Origin: Falsigemmobacter faecalis
GTDB taxonomy: Bacteria > Pseudomonadota > Alphaproteobacteria > Rhodobacterales > Rhodobacteraceae
Direction of reading: 5' to 3'
Length of the DNA stretch: 64,000 nucleotides
Assembly (NCBI RefSeq): GCF_003863335.1
Contig: NZ_RRAZ01000005.1
Span: 62,001-126,000 of the forward strand
In this document: piece by piece, positions 1 to 8,877 of the stretch
Layout: every line of letters starts with the position of its first letter
Position numbering within the stretch: position 1 is the stretch's first letter
Position numbers and translations under genes: made by a program
Notes under the pieces: generated by a model
The model's database searches: none
What the model was told of the DNA's origin: nothing
What the model saw: only the letters and a program-made list of their open reading frames with translations

Positions 1-1
1 G

Positions 2-283
2 ACGGGCACGGCGGATAAACAAAAGCCGACGGGCGGCTATTACAAAGACAAAGTCATGGCGAATTTCGCGGGCGCGTTCCCGATGAATGACCCACGCTAT
101 GTCATTGTGATCTCGCTTGATGAGCCGGTGGAGACCAGTGGCACCATTGCGCGCCGCACGGCGGGCTGGACGGCTGTTCCGGTGACCGGCGAAGTTGTGC
201 GCAGAATCGCCCCGCTGCTGGGTCTGCGTCCGGCAGAGGTTGAAGCCCCCGCACCAACCGCTGTAACAGCGGTGCGTAACTGA
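2..283 (+). CDS. ftsI: Peptidoglycan transpeptidase FtsI (PBP3), C-terminal fragment
   Basis: Only the last 93 residues are inside the window; the gene runs in from the left edge. The first visible codons read (K)TGTA, the third active-site box (KTG) of penicillin-binding transpeptidases. They are followed by the GGYY...FAGAFP...PRYVIVISLDEP stretch typical of the end of the FtsI transpeptidase domain. FtsI cross-links septal peptidoglycan at the division site in the periplasm. It is directly followed by murE, the usual order in the division/cell-wall cluster. No internal damage is visible. FtsI rather than another class B PBP is inferred mainly from the murE-murF-mraY neighbours. Confidence 0.9.
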   Translation, partial: TGTADKQKPTGGYYKDKVMANFAGAFPMNDPRYVIVISLDEPVETSGTIARRTAGWTAVPVTGEVVRRIAPLLGLRPAEVEAPAPTAVTAVRN

Positions 284-313
284 AACTGATCTGCGCGCAC
301 GCAGGAGGGCCTT

Positions 314-1798
314 ATGACAGCCGAAAGCCGGAGCCTTGCAGACTTAGGTCTTGCCGCAAGGGGCGGGCGCGAGACGCGCATCACCGGCCTGGCCGTCGAC
401 AGCCGCCTTGTGAAACAGGGTTTCCTTTTTGCGGCACTTCCGGGCAGCCGCATTCATGGGGCTGAGTTCATCGACACCGCTTTGCGCATGGGGGCGGGGG
501 CCGTGCTGACCGATCCTGCGGGCGCGAAACACGCCGCTGAGACGCTGGCCGCACATCCTGAGGCGGCTCTGGTGCTGGCCGAAGATCCCCGCGAAGTCCT
601 GGCCCATGCGGCCGCCCTCTGGTCGGGCAGCCAGCCTGCGACCATGGTCGCCGTGACCGGGACGAATGGCAAAACCTCGGTGGCCGCATTCACCCGCCAG
701 CTCTGGCAGGCGCTTGGCCATGCGGCGGTGAATATCGGCACCACCGGGGTTGAGGGCGATTTCAGCGCCCCCTCGGGCCATACCACGCCCGAGCCGATCA
801 CCCTGCACCGCCTGCTGGCAGGAATTGCGGCTGAGGGCATCGGCTACGGCGCGATGGAAGCCTCCTCTCACGGGCTTGACCAGCGCCGTCTGGAAGGCGT
901 GCGGCTTGCGGCGGCGGGCTTTACCAATCTCACCCAGGATCACCTTGATTATCACGGCACGATGGAGGGGTATTTCCAGGCCAAGCTCGGCCTCTTTACC
1001 CGCCTGCTGCCCGATGAGGGCGTGGCCGTCATCGATATCGACAGCCCCGAGGGGCGCCGCATGGCCGATGCTGCCGCCGATCGCGGGCTGGCGCTTCTGC
1101 GCACCGGGACGCATCCGGACGCCGATCTGCGCATCCTGAACCAGCGCTTTGACGCGACGGGCCAGGAGGTGCGTTTCGCCTGGAACGGCGCGCCGCGGCA
1201 ACTGCGGCTGAACCTCGTGGGCGGCTTTCAGGCCGCAAACGTCGCTGTGGCGGCGGGGCTTGCGCTGGCCACCGGCTCGGATGCGAATGAGGTCTTCGAC
1301 GCGCTGCCGAAACTCACCACCGTGCGCGGGCGGATGCAGCTTGTGGCCACCCGCCGCAATGGCGCGGCGGTCTATGTCGATTACGCCCATACCCCCGATG
1401 CCGTGGCCACCGCGCTAAAGGCGCTGCGCCCCCATGTCATGGGCCGCATCATTGTGGTCATGGGCGCGGGCGGTGACCGCGATAAAACCAAGCGCCCCCT
1501 GATGGGCCGCGCGGCGGCTGATTTCGCCGATGTGGTTTTTGTCACCGACGACAATCCGCGCTCGGAAGATCCGGCGGCCATCCGCGCCCAGGTCCGCGAA
1601 GGCTGCCCTGAGGCGACCGAGGTCGGCGACCGCGCCGAGGCGATCCTTCTGGGCGTTGATGCCCTGCAGCCCGGCGATGCGCTGCTGATCGCCGGTAAGG
1701 GTCATGAGACGGGCCAGGAAATCGCCGGACACATCTATCCCTTTGACGACGCAGAACAGGCAAGTGTCGCCGTCGCTGCACTGGACGGTCTGATATGA
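314..1798 (+). CDS. murE: UDP-MurNAc-tripeptide ligase MurE (meso-DAP adding)
   Basis: Cytoplasmic ATP-dependent Mur ligase that adds the third stem-peptide amino acid to UDP-MurNAc-L-Ala-D-Glu. The 494-residue protein has the family's usual length. It carries the P-loop GTNGKTS near residue 115 and, near residue 412, the DNPR box (DDNPRSEDP) that marks ligases using meso-diaminopimelate rather than lysine, as expected for a Gram-negative. An AGGAGGG ribosome-binding site sits 6 bases before the ATG. The end overlaps murF by the ATGA arrangement, so translation is probably coupled within ftsI-murE-murF-mraY. Confidence 0.97.
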   Translation: MTAESRSLADLGLAARGGRETRITGLAVDSRLVKQGFLFAALPGSRIHGAEFIDTALRMGAGAVLTDPAGAKHAAETLAAHPEAALVLAEDPREVLAHAAALWSGSQPATMVAVTGTNGKTSVAAFTRQLWQALGHAAVNIGTTGVEGDFSAPSGHTTPEPITLHRLLAGIAAEGIGYGAMEASSHGLDQRRLEGVRLAAAGFTNLTQDHLDYHGTMEGYFQAKLGLFTRLLPDEGVAVIDIDSPEGRRMADAAADRGLALLRTGTHPDADLRILNQRFDATGQEVRFAWNGAPRQLRLNLVGGFQAANVAVAAGLALATGSDANEVFDALPKLTTVRGRMQLVATRRNGAAVYVDYAHTPDAVATALKALRPHVMGRIIVVMGAGGDRDKTKRPLMGRAAADFADVVFVTDDNPRSEDPAAIRAQVREGCPEATEVGDRAEAILLGVDALQPGDALLIAGKGHETGQEIAGHIYPFDDAEQASVAVAALDGLI

Positions 1799-3237
1799 CA
1801 GCACTCTGGACCTCAGCCGAGGCCGCAGCCGCCACCCATGGCACCGCGACCCGGGATTTTGCGATCACCGGCATCTCCATCGACACCCGTACCCTCCTGC
1901 CGGGTGATCTTTTCGTGGCGCTGAAAGATATGCGCGACGGGCATGATTTCGTGGCACAGGCGCTGGAGAAGGGCGCCGCCGCCGCCCTCGTCTCGCACCG
2001 CCCCGAAGGGCTGCCCGAAGACGCACCGCTGCTGATCGTCGCCGATGTTCTGCGCGGGCTTGAAGACCTGGGCCGGGCCGGTCGGGCCCGCAGCAGCGCG
2101 AAGGTGGCCGCGATCACCGGCTCGGTCGGCAAGACCTCGACCAAAGAGATGCTGCGCGTGATGCTGGCCGCTCAGGGCAAAGTGCATGTCGCGGAAGCCA
2201 GCTACAACAACCATTGGGGCGTGCCGCTGACGCTGGCGCGGATGCCGCGCGATACCGATCTTGCGGTGCTGGAAATCGGCATGAACCACCCCGGAGAGAT
2301 CGCGCCTCTTGCGCGCCTCGCGCGGCCGCATGTGGTGATGATCACCACGGTCGCCCCGGCCCATCTCGCGGCCTTCGGCGGGATCGACGGCATCGCCGAG
2401 GAAAAAGCCGCGATCTGCGAAGGACTTGAGCCGGCCGGCATCGCCGTTCTGCCCCTCGGCCTCGATGTGACCCCGATCCTTCTCAGGGCGGCAGAGCGGG
2501 CCGGCGCAGAGATCGTCACCTTCGGCGAGGGAGAGGCGACCTGGGCGCTGACCTCCGCGATCGTGACCCCCGATGTCACGGTCGGCACCGCCCGCACGCC
2601 GCTCGGGCCACTCGATTTCAAAGTCGCAAGCCCGGGGCGGCACTTCGCAGTCAATGCGCTCGGCGCGCTGGCCACAGCGGCAGCCCTTGGCGCAGATGAG
2701 GCCGTTGCCGCCGCCGATCTCGTGACCTGGGCCCCGCCTGCAGGGCGCGGGATGCGCGAAAAGATCGCGCTCGATCCGCTCGATGAGACGCTTTATTTTG
2801 AGCTGATCGACGATGCCTTCAACGCCAATCCCGTCTCTGTGGCGGCAGGCCTTGGCCTTCTGCTGGCCGCAGGGCCGCGCCATGGCATCGGACGCATTGA
2901 GAAGGGCCGCCGCATCGCGGTGCTCGGCGATATGCTGGAGCTTGGCCCCGATGAGCTGGCGCTGCACGCCGATCTCGCGGCGCTGCCGGGGATGGAGCGG
3001 GTGGATCTGGTGCACTGCGTGGGCCCGCGCTCCCGGGTGTTATATGAGGCGCTGCCCATCCGGCAGCGTGGTGAATGGGTGGCCACGGCACCCGAGCTGG
3101 TCGCGCGCGCCGCGCAGCTGGTCGATGCCGGGGATGTGCTGCTGGTAAAGGGATCCAAAGGGATCAAAGTCTCACTGGTGGTCGCGGCGCTGCGCAACCT
3201 GCGCAAAACCCCGGCTGAGAGACAGACGGAAGGTTAA
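1795..3237 (+). CDS. murF: UDP-MurNAc-tripeptide D-Ala-D-Ala ligase MurF
   Basis: Adds the D-Ala-D-Ala dipeptide to UDP-MurNAc-tripeptide, the last cytoplasmic step before lipid I. The 480-residue protein has the Mur-ligase layout: an N-terminal substrate domain, an ATP-binding central domain with GSVGKTSTK near residue 109, the [11 protein letters not shown] and [10 protein letters not shown] motifs typical of MurF, and a C-terminal Rossmann-like domain with DDAFNANP. The ATG overlaps the murE stop, and only 2 bases separate its stop from the mraY ATG, so all are one transcription unit. Confidence 0.97.
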   Translation: MTALWTSAEAAAATHGTATRDFAITGISIDTRTLLPGDLFVALKDMRDGHDFVAQALEKGAAAALVSHRPEGLPEDAPLLIVADVLRGLEDLGRAGRARSSAKVAAITGSVGKTSTKEMLRVMLAAQGKVHVAEASYNNHWGVPLTLARMPRDTDLAVLEIGMNHPGEIAPLARLARPHVVMITTVAPAHLAAFGGIDGIAEEKAAICEGLEPAGIAVLPLGLDVTPILLRAAERAGAEIVTFGEGEATWALTSAIVTPDVTVGTARTPLGPLDFKVASPGRHFAVNALGALATAAALGADEAVAAADLVTWAPPAGRGMREKIALDPLDETLYFELIDDAFNANPVSVAAGLGLLLAAGPRHGIGRIEKGRRIAVLGDMLELGPDELALHADLAALPGMERVDLVHCVGPRSRVLYEALPIRQRGEWVATAPELVARAAQLVDAGDVLLVKGSKGIKVSLVVAALRNLRKTPAERQTEG

Positions 3238-3239
3238 GA

Positions 3240-4322
3240 ATGCTCTACGAACTGACGCGGTTTTCCGAAGGGGGCGACCTCTTCAACCTCTTCCGCTATA
3301 TTACCTTCCGTGCAGGCGCTGCCTTTTTCACGGCGCTGATCTTCGGCTTTATCTTCGGCCGTCCGCTGATCAACCTGCTGCGCCGCAAGCAGAAAAAAGG
3401 CCAGCCGATCCGCGATGACGGCCCGGCCAGCCATTTCTCCAAGGCCGGAACCCCCACCATGGGCGGCCTGCTGATCCTCTCGGCGGGCATCGTCTCGACG
3501 CTTCTTTGGGCGCGGCTCGACAATCCCTATGTCTGGATCGTGCTCGGCGTGACCCTCGCCTTCGGCCTCATCGGCTTTGCGGATGACTACGCCAAGGTGA
3601 CCAAGATGAACACCAAAGGCGTGTCGGGCAAAGTCCGCATGGGCCTTGGCCTGCTGGTTGCCGCCATCGCAGGCTATGCCGCAGCCGTGAATCACCCCCC
3701 CGCACTCACCAACCAACTGGCCGTCCCGGTGCTGAAGGACACGCTGATCAACCTCAGCATCCTCTTCGTGCCTTTCGCGATGATCGTGATCGTGGGCGCC
3801 GCCAACGCGGTCAATCTGACGGACGGCCTCGACGGGCTCGCCATCATGCCGGTGATGATCGCAGCAGGCACCTTCGGGATCATGTCCTATGTGGTCGGCA
3901 ACTCCAACCTGACCAGCTATCTCGGCGTCCACTTCGTGCCGGGCACCGGCGAGCTGGTGATCTTCTGCTCCGCGCTGATCGGCGGCGGCCTCGGGTTTTT
4001 GTGGTACAACGCCCCCCCCGCAGCCGTCTTCATGGGCGACACCGGCTCGCTGGCGCTTGGCGGCGCGCTCGGCGCCATCGCGGTCTGCATCAAACATGAG
4101 ATCGTTCTCGCGATCGTCGGCGGCCTCTTCGTGGTTGAGGCGCTCTCCGTGATCATCCAGGTGGCCTATTTCAAACGCACTGGCCGCCGCGTCTTCCTGA
4201 TGGCCCCGATCCATCACCACTTTGAGAAAAAGGGCTGGGGCGAAGCGCAGATCGTGATCCGCTTCTGGATCATCGCGCTGATCCTCGCCCTCATCGGCCT
4301 CGCCACCCTCAAAGTGCGCTGA
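3240..4322 (+). CDS. mraY: Phospho-MurNAc-pentapeptide transferase MraY
   Basis: Integral membrane enzyme that transfers phospho-MurNAc-pentapeptide to undecaprenyl phosphate, forming lipid I. The 360-residue protein has about ten hydrophobic segments. It carries the hallmark cytoplasmic-loop motifs: FADDYAKVT, the [14 protein letters not shown] aspartate motif, and the HHHFEKKGW motif near the C-terminus. It is the last gene of the cell-wall run here. A strong terminator follows within 20 bases and the next gene is on the other strand, so murD-ftsW-murG-murC do not follow directly as they do in many relatives. Confidence 0.97.
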   Translation: MLYELTRFSEGGDLFNLFRYITFRAGAAFFTALIFGFIFGRPLINLLRRKQKKGQPIRDDGPASHFSKAGTPTMGGLLILSAGIVSTLLWARLDNPYVWIVLGVTLAFGLIGFADDYAKVTKMNTKGVSGKVRMGLGLLVAAIAGYAAAVNHPPALTNQLAVPVLKDTLINLSILFVPFAMIVIVGAANAVNLTDGLDGLAIMPVMIAAGTFGIMSYVVGNSNLTSYLGVHFVPGTGELVIFCSALIGGGLGFLWYNAPPAAVFMGDTGSLALGGALGAIAVCIKHEIVLAIVGGLFVVEALSVIIQVAYFKRTGRRVFLMAPIHHHFEKKGWGEAQIVIRFWIIALILALIGLATLKVR

Positions 4323-4340
4323 GCCTGTCGAAAACCAAAC

Positions 4341-4374
4341 GCGCGCGCCCTCACCCGGCGCGCGCTTTCATTTT
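4341..4374. terminator. Bidirectional intrinsic terminator between mraY and gluQ
   Basis: A perfect 9-bp GC stem (GCGCGCGCC / GGCGCGCGC, 7-base loop) is followed by a T-rich tail (TTTCATTTT) on the plus strand. Read on the minus strand, the same hairpin is followed by GTTTGGTTTTC, so it can also stop gluQ. On the minus-strand side it is preceded by the box GAGTATTT...AAAAGCCAAAA (about 4371-4391), which recurs beside the der/trpB terminator. Confidence 0.85.
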
Positions 4375-4423
4375 GGCTTTTCTTAAATACTCATCTTCTT
4401 TTTCATATCCACCACAGAGCAAG

Positions 4424-4447
4424 GCCCCCGTCAAAGCCCCCGTCAAA
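4424..4447. repeat. 12-bp tandem duplication spanning the gluQ stop codon
   Basis: Two perfect head-to-tail copies of GCCCCCGTCAAA. The duplicated unit includes the TGA stop of the minus-strand gluQ gene, so a second in-frame TGA lies 12 bases downstream. It looks like a small slippage duplication without effect on the protein. Confidence 0.7.
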
Positions 4448-5285
4448 GCCCCACCATCCGCCGGATATCCTGCGGGCTCGCCCCTTCAGCGCGGTACTTC
4501 GCCAGCGCCCGCGCATCATCGCGTTTCGCCAGCCGCCGCCCTTCGGCATCGCGGATCAGCGGATGGTGATGATAAACCGGCTGCGGCAGCCCCAGCAGCT
4601 CCTGCAGCAGAACATGGATCCGGGTCGCTTCAAACAGATCCGCCCCCCGCGTCACATGGGTGATCCCCTGGGCCGCATCATCCAGCACGACTGAGAGGTG
4701 ATAGGACGTACCGAAGTCTTTGCGCGCCAGAACGATATCGCCGATCCGTTCCGGATAATCCCGCGCGGAGGTGCGGATATCGCCCGCAAGGCCGTCCGCG
4801 GTCTCCGTAAACGAGGTGTCCCGCGCCGCCGCAGCGATATTCAGGCGCAGATGCTGATCGCCGGGGCGGGGCCCCTCCGGTCTGCAGCGACAGGGTCCGG
4901 GATAAACCGGACCGTCCGGCCCCTCGGCATGGGACGCACCCTCCTGGGGCGCACCAAGGGCCAGCTCAATATCCCGCCTGCTGCAGCGGCAGGGATAGAT
5001 AAGACCCGCCTGCCACATCCGGTCCAGCGCCGCGCTGTAAACCGGGCGGCGGTCGGACTGGCGCAGGGGCTCAGCATCCCAGCTCAACCCCAGCCAGCGC
5101 AGATCGTCGAGCAGTTGCGCTTCCCACTGCGGCTTTGAGCGCTGCGGATCAATATCCTCAATCCGCAGCAGAAAACGACCGCCATGCGCGCGCGCCAGAT
5201 CATGCGCCACCATCGCCGCAAAGGCATGGCCAAGGTGCAAAGGCCCCGTCGGCGATGGCGCAAAGCGGGTGACGGGGGCCACCAC
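4443..5285 (-). CDS. gluQ: Glutamyl-Q tRNA(Asp) synthetase GluQRS
   Basis: A paralogue of the GluRS catalytic domain that charges glutamate onto queuosine in the tRNA-Asp anticodon. At 280 residues it has the catalytic core only, with no anticodon-binding domain, which separates it from GltX. Visible motifs are the HIGH-like PTGPLHLGH near the N-terminus, RIEDIDPQRS, a zinc-type YPCRCSRRD cluster with further CRC cysteines, DFGTSYHLSVV..., and a KMSKS-like RLAKRD loop. It lies 3 bases downstream of trmFO on the same strand, so two tRNA-modification genes form a pair. Confidence 0.93.
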   Translation of the reverse strand: MVAPVTRFAPSPTGPLHLGHAFAAMVAHDLARAHGGRFLLRIEDIDPQRSKPQWEAQLLDDLRWLGLSWDAEPLRQSDRRPVYSAALDRMWQAGLIYPCRCSRRDIELALGAPQEGASHAEGPDGPVYPGPCRCRPEGPRPGDQHLRLNIAAAARDTSFTETADGLAGDIRTSARDYPERIGDIVLARKDFGTSYHLSVVLDDAAQGITHVTRGADLFEATRIHVLLQELLGLPQPVYHHHPLIRDAEGRRLAKRDDARALAKYRAEGASPQDIRRMVGL

Positions 5286-5288
5286 GCC

Positions 5289-6638
5289 TTACTCCTGAGA
5301 GGCGAGCCAGCCCGTGAAGCTCTCCTTCGCCCGGGTCGTATAGGCGAGGTAGCGGTCCTTGCGGCCCCGGCGCCCGCCTTTGGCCTCGATCGGCGGGAAG
5401 AGACCGAAGTTCACATTCATCGGCTGGAAGGTCTTTGCATCGGCATCGCCGGTGATATGCGCCAGAAGCGCGCCGGTGGCGGTGTCGCGCGGCGGCGGCG
5501 CGAGATCGCGGCCAAGGATCTCCGCCGCGGCCATCCGGCCGGCCAGCAGCCCCATGGCGGTGCTTTCGACATAGCCCTCAACCCCGGTGATCTGACCGGC
5601 GAAGCGGATATTCGGCCGCGATTTCAGCCGCATCTGATGATCGAGCAGCGTCGGGCTGTTGATGAAGGTATTGCGGTGAATACCGCCCAGCCGCGCGAAA
5701 GAGGCGTTCTCAAGGCCCGGGATCATCCGGAAGACCTCGGTCTGGGCGCCATATTTCATCTTCGTCTGGAAGCCCACGATATTGTAAAGCGTGCCAAGCG
5801 CATTGTCGCGGCGCAGCTGCACCACGGCATAGGCCTTCACATCGGGCTGATGCGGATTGGTCAGCCCTACGGGCTTCATCGGGCCAAAGCGCAGGGTCTC
5901 ACGACCGCGCTCGGCCATGACTTCCACCGGCAGACAGCCGTCGAAATAACCGGCGGTCTCGCCCTCATGGAACTCGGCCTTATCGGCGGCCAGCATGGCA
6001 TCGATGAAGGCCTCATACTGCTCGCGCGTCATCGGGCAGTTGATATAGGCGGTGCGCTCTTCCTCGGTCTCGCCCTTGTCGTAGCGCGACTGACGCCAGG
6101 CCTTCGACATATCGATGCTCTCGGCATAGACAATGGGCGCGATGGCATCAAAGAAGGCCAGCGCATCGGCACCGGTCGTCGCCTGAATGCTTTTGCCAAG
6201 CGCATCCGAGGTCAGCGGACCGGTCGCGATGATCCAGTCGCCTTCGGTCGGAAGCTCGGTCACTTCCTCGTCCGAGACGGTGACCAGCGGATGGGCGCGC
6301 AGCCGCTTGGTGATATATTCCGCAAAGGGATCACGGTCGACCGCCAGCGCCCCGCCTGCGGGCAGGCGGTGACGCTCAGCCGATTCCAGCACCAGGCCTT
6401 TCGCGGCGCGCATCTCCCAGTGGAGCAGCCCCACGGCATTGCGCTCGCTGTCATCCGAGCGGAAGGAGTTGGAGCAGACCATCTCGGCAAAAGAGCCGGT
6501 GCGGTGAGCGAAGGTGGCAACTTTGGGGCGCATTTCATGCAGCACCACCGGCACACCAAGCGATGCGGCCTGCCAGGCCGCTTCCGAGCCGGCCATGCCG
6601 GCGCCTACGATATGAAGAACGCGTGTCATAGGGGGCAT
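5289..6638 (-). CDS. trmFO: Methylenetetrahydrofolate-tRNA uracil-54 methyltransferase TrmFO
   Basis: Folate- and FAD-dependent enzyme that makes ribothymidine at position 54 of tRNA. The 449-residue protein starts with an FAD-binding Rossmann motif ([15 protein letters not shown]) and carries the family-typical [23 protein letters not shown] and NVNFGLFPP stretches. The ATG at 6638 gives a MPPMTRV start; the ATG at 6629 gives MTRVLHIVG, which fits the family N-terminus better, so the start is uncertain by three codons. It is followed 3 bases later by gluQ. Confidence 0.95.
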   Translation of the reverse strand: MPPMTRVLHIVGAGMAGSEAAWQAASLGVPVVLHEMRPKVATFAHRTGSFAEMVCSNSFRSDDSERNAVGLLHWEMRAAKGLVLESAERHRLPAGGALAVDRDPFAEYITKRLRAHPLVTVSDEEVTELPTEGDWIIATGPLTSDALGKSIQATTGADALAFFDAIAPIVYAESIDMSKAWRQSRYDKGETEEERTAYINCPMTREQYEAFIDAMLAADKAEFHEGETAGYFDGCLPVEVMAERGRETLRFGPMKPVGLTNPHQPDVKAYAVVQLRRDNALGTLYNIVGFQTKMKYGAQTEVFRMIPGLENASFARLGGIHRNTFINSPTLLDHQMRLKSRPNIRFAGQITGVEGYVESTAMGLLAGRMAAAEILGRDLAPPPRDTATGALLAHITGDADAKTFQPMNVNFGLFPPIEAKGGRRGRKDRYLAYTTRAKESFTGWLASQE

Positions 6639-6670
6639 GTAGCCCCCCGAGGTGCTTTAGGGAAGGGGGA

Positions 6671-6973
6671 TCAGCGTGCGCAGAACGCCTCAGCCATATC
6701 GCCGAAGGCGCGGTAGCGCGCCCAGAATTCATTGTCGCCGTTGGATTTCGACGCGCGGACCTGCTGGGCGGCATCGGGATCGCGGAAGAATTTCGCCGCG
6801 CGGCGCTGTTCTGAGCGGGTGAGCGTGCGGTCGGCGGCCTGCTGGATGCAGTTGCACAAAGCACGATCGCCACGGGCGCGGGGCGACTCCGCGCAGGCAT
6901 TGCCGATCGGGCCTGCCCAGGCGGCAAAGGGTGTGGCGATCAAAAAAGTTCCGGCAATCAGAAACTTACGCAT
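6671..6973 (-). CDS. Small secreted four-cysteine protein, function unknown
   Basis: A 100-residue protein with a clear signal peptide (MRKFLIAGTFLIATPFAAWA, cleavage after AWA). The mature part of about 80 residues has four cysteines (NACAES, ALCNC and AFCAR), suggesting disulfides in the periplasm. Similar short proteins are common beside trmFO in Rhodobacteraceae and are sometimes labelled arginine transporter in databases; I know of no evidence for that and make no functional call. It is upstream of trmFO on the same strand, 32 bases away, possibly co-transcribed. Confidence 0.75.
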   Translation of the reverse strand: MRKFLIAGTFLIATPFAAWAGPIGNACAESPRARGDRALCNCIQQAADRTLTRSEQRRAAKFFRDPDAAQQVRASKSNGDNEFWARYRAFGDMAEAFCAR

Positions 6974-7142
6974 ATCTGCCTCATATGTTCACAGGAGCCC
7001 TGCCGGCTCTCTCGTCGCGCATCCTGCCGCAGAATCGGTTAACTTTCAATCAAAGGCTCGTGTCTGAGGGGAACCCCGCCGCCATGTCGCGGGGGAAAGG
7101 GCGCAAGCGAATCCTTGACCGCTCCGCTCCGGGCGGTGTTGA

Positions 7143-7160
7143 ATTGAACGTGCGTTCAAT
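7143..7160. promoter_or_regulatory. Perfect palindromic operator upstream of the ivd operon
   Basis: An 18-bp palindrome with 8-bp arms (ATTGAACG-TG-CGTTCAAT) lies 17 bases upstream of the ivd ATG, ahead of the GGGGAGGAG ribosome-binding site. A -35-like TTGACC is at 7115-7120. Arms of the GAACG..CGTTC type are typical of TetR-family regulators of acyl-CoA and branched-chain amino-acid catabolism, and LiuR/LiuQ-type control is known for ivd-mcc operons. No regulator gene is adjacent, so the binding protein is inferred. Confidence 0.65.
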
Positions 7161-7177
7161 AATGGGGAGGAGCCCGG

Positions 7178-8341
7178 ATGTTCACCGCTGCCATGTCCTT
7201 TGCACTGGATGAGGATACCCAGGCGATCCGCGAGGTCACGCACCGCTGGGCGCAGGAGCGTCTGAAGCCGCTGGCGGCTGAGATTGACCGCAGCAATCAC
7301 TTCCCGCCGCATCTGTGGCGCGAGATGGGGGATCTGGGGCTTCTCGGGATCACCGTCTCTGAGGACTATGGCGGCGCGGGTCTGGGCTATCTGGCCCATG
7401 CCATCGTCACGGAAGAGATCGCGCGGGCCTCGGCCTCGGTCTCACTCTCTTATGGCGCGCATTCCAATCTGTGCGTCAATCAGATCAAGCTGAACGGCAC
7501 CGAAGAGCAGAAGCGGAAATATCTGCCGAAACTTCTTTCGGGAGAGCATGTCGGCGCGCTGGCCATGTCAGAGCCGAATGCCGGATCCGATGTGGTTTCG
7601 ATGAAACTGAAGGCCGAAAAGCGCAACGGCTATTACGTTCTGAACGGCAATAAATACTGGATCACCAACGGCCCCGATGCCGATACCCTGGTGGTCTATG
7701 CCAAGACCGATCCGGAGGCCGGCTCAAAAGGCATGACCGCCTTTATCGTTGAGCGCCAGATGGCGGGCTTTTCGACCAGCCCGCATTTCGACAAGCTGGG
7801 GATGCGCGGCTCAAATACCGCCGAGCTGATCTTTGACAATGTCGAAGTCCCCTTTGAAAATGTGCTGGGCGCTGAGGGCAAGGGCGTGCGCGTGCTGATG
7901 TCGGGTCTCGATTATGAACGCGTGGTGCTTTCGGGCATCGGCACCGGGATTATGGCCGCCTGCCTGGATGAGGTAATGCCCTATGTCGCCGGGCGTGAGC
8001 AGTTCGGCCAGCCGATCGGGAACTTCCAGCTGATGCAGGGCAAGATCGCCGATATGTATGTCGGGCTGAACACCTCGCGCGCTTATCTCTATGAGGTGGC
8101 CCGCGCCTGCGACCGGGGCGAAGTGACCCGCCAGGATGCGGCGGGCTGTGTGCTTTACTGCTCTGAGCAGGCGATGGTTCAGGCGCATCAGGCAGTTCAG
8201 GCGCTGGGCGGGGCGGGGTTTCTCAATGACAGCGTGGTCAGCCGCCTCTTCCGCGATGCCAAGCTGATGGAAATCGGCGCGGGCACCAGTGAAATCCGCC
8301 GGATGCTGATTGGTCGTGAGCTGATGGCCGCGATGGCCTGA
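7178..8341 (+). CDS. ivd: Isovaleryl-CoA dehydrogenase
   Basis: FAD-dependent acyl-CoA dehydrogenase that converts isovaleryl-CoA to 3-methylcrotonyl-CoA in leucine breakdown. The 387-residue protein has acyl-CoA dehydrogenase N, middle and C domains. The catalytic Glu lies in [10 protein letters not shown] (E247), the position used by isovaleryl/long-chain dehydrogenases rather than the C-terminal Glu of other family members. Further support comes from [23 protein letters not shown] and the C-terminal [25 protein letters not shown] site precedes the ATG; an internal ATG at 7193 ([10 protein letters not shown]) also fits the family start. It is the first gene of the ivd-mccB-mccA operon. Confidence 0.94.
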   Translation: MFTAAMSFALDEDTQAIREVTHRWAQERLKPLAAEIDRSNHFPPHLWREMGDLGLLGITVSEDYGGAGLGYLAHAIVTEEIARASASVSLSYGAHSNLCVNQIKLNGTEEQKRKYLPKLLSGEHVGALAMSEPNAGSDVVSMKLKAEKRNGYYVLNGNKYWITNGPDADTLVVYAKTDPEAGSKGMTAFIVERQMAGFSTSPHFDKLGMRGSNTAELIFDNVEVPFENVLGAEGKGVRVLMSGLDYERVVLSGIGTGIMAACLDEVMPYVAGREQFGQPIGNFQLMQGKIADMYVGLNTSRAYLYEVARACDRGEVTRQDAAGCVLYCSEQAMVQAHQAVQALGGAGFLNDSVVSRLFRDAKLMEIGAGTSEIRRMLIGRELMAAMA

Positions 8342-8372
8342 ACCTGCGTTAAATGATGAAAGATGTTGCCTG

Positions 8373-8867
8373 ATGAAACTCCCTGCTCTGCTGGTGTCGC
8401 TGCTCCTGGCCACCCCCGCTTTCGCGCAAAGCTTTGACAGCCGGTTGACCACGCAGTGTCTGGAGGCTGCCGAGCCAAAGGGCGGCCAGCAGGCGGCGCT
8501 GTGCATCGGGACATCGGCCAGCGCCTGTTTTGAGACGCCGGGCGGCGGCACCACGGTGGGCATGGCCGATTGCCTCGCCGCCGAAGTGAAGCTCTGGGAT
8601 GATCTGCTGAATGCGGCCTGGAAAGAGGCGGTGACCGTGGCCAGGGCCATGGATCAGAACAACAAAGACTCCTCCCCCGCCGCACCTGAGAGCGTGAAAT
8701 CCCTGCGCGAGGCGCAGCGCGCCTGGATCAGCTTTCGCGATGCCACCTGCCGCTTTGAGGCCGAGCGTTATTACGGCGGCTCTGTCGCCACGCTGACCTC
8801 ATCGTCTTGCTTTATGGAACTCACCGCGCTGCAGGCGATCCGCCTGCGCAGCATTCACTCGATGTGA
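8373..8867 (+). CDS. DUF1311/LprI-type secreted protein
   Basis: A 164-residue protein with a signal peptide ([18 protein letters not shown]) and a mature domain with cysteines around [32 protein letters not shown] and SSCFMEL. The pattern CLAAE...W...LN.A......[20 protein letters not shown] matches the DUF1311 (lysozyme-inhibitor LprI-like) family of periplasmic proteins. It sits between ivd and mccB, 10 bases before mccB, so it is co-transcribed with leucine catabolism genes. No enzymatic role is obvious, and the link to the pathway is positional only. Confidence 0.8.
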   Translation: MKLPALLVSLLLATPAFAQSFDSRLTTQCLEAAEPKGGQQAALCIGTSASACFETPGGGTTVGMADCLAAEVKLWDDLLNAAWKEAVTVARAMDQNNKDSSPAAPESVKSLREAQRAWISFRDATCRFEAERYYGGSVATLTSSSCFMELTALQAIRLRSIHSM

Positions 8868-8877
8868 GGAGCAGCCT

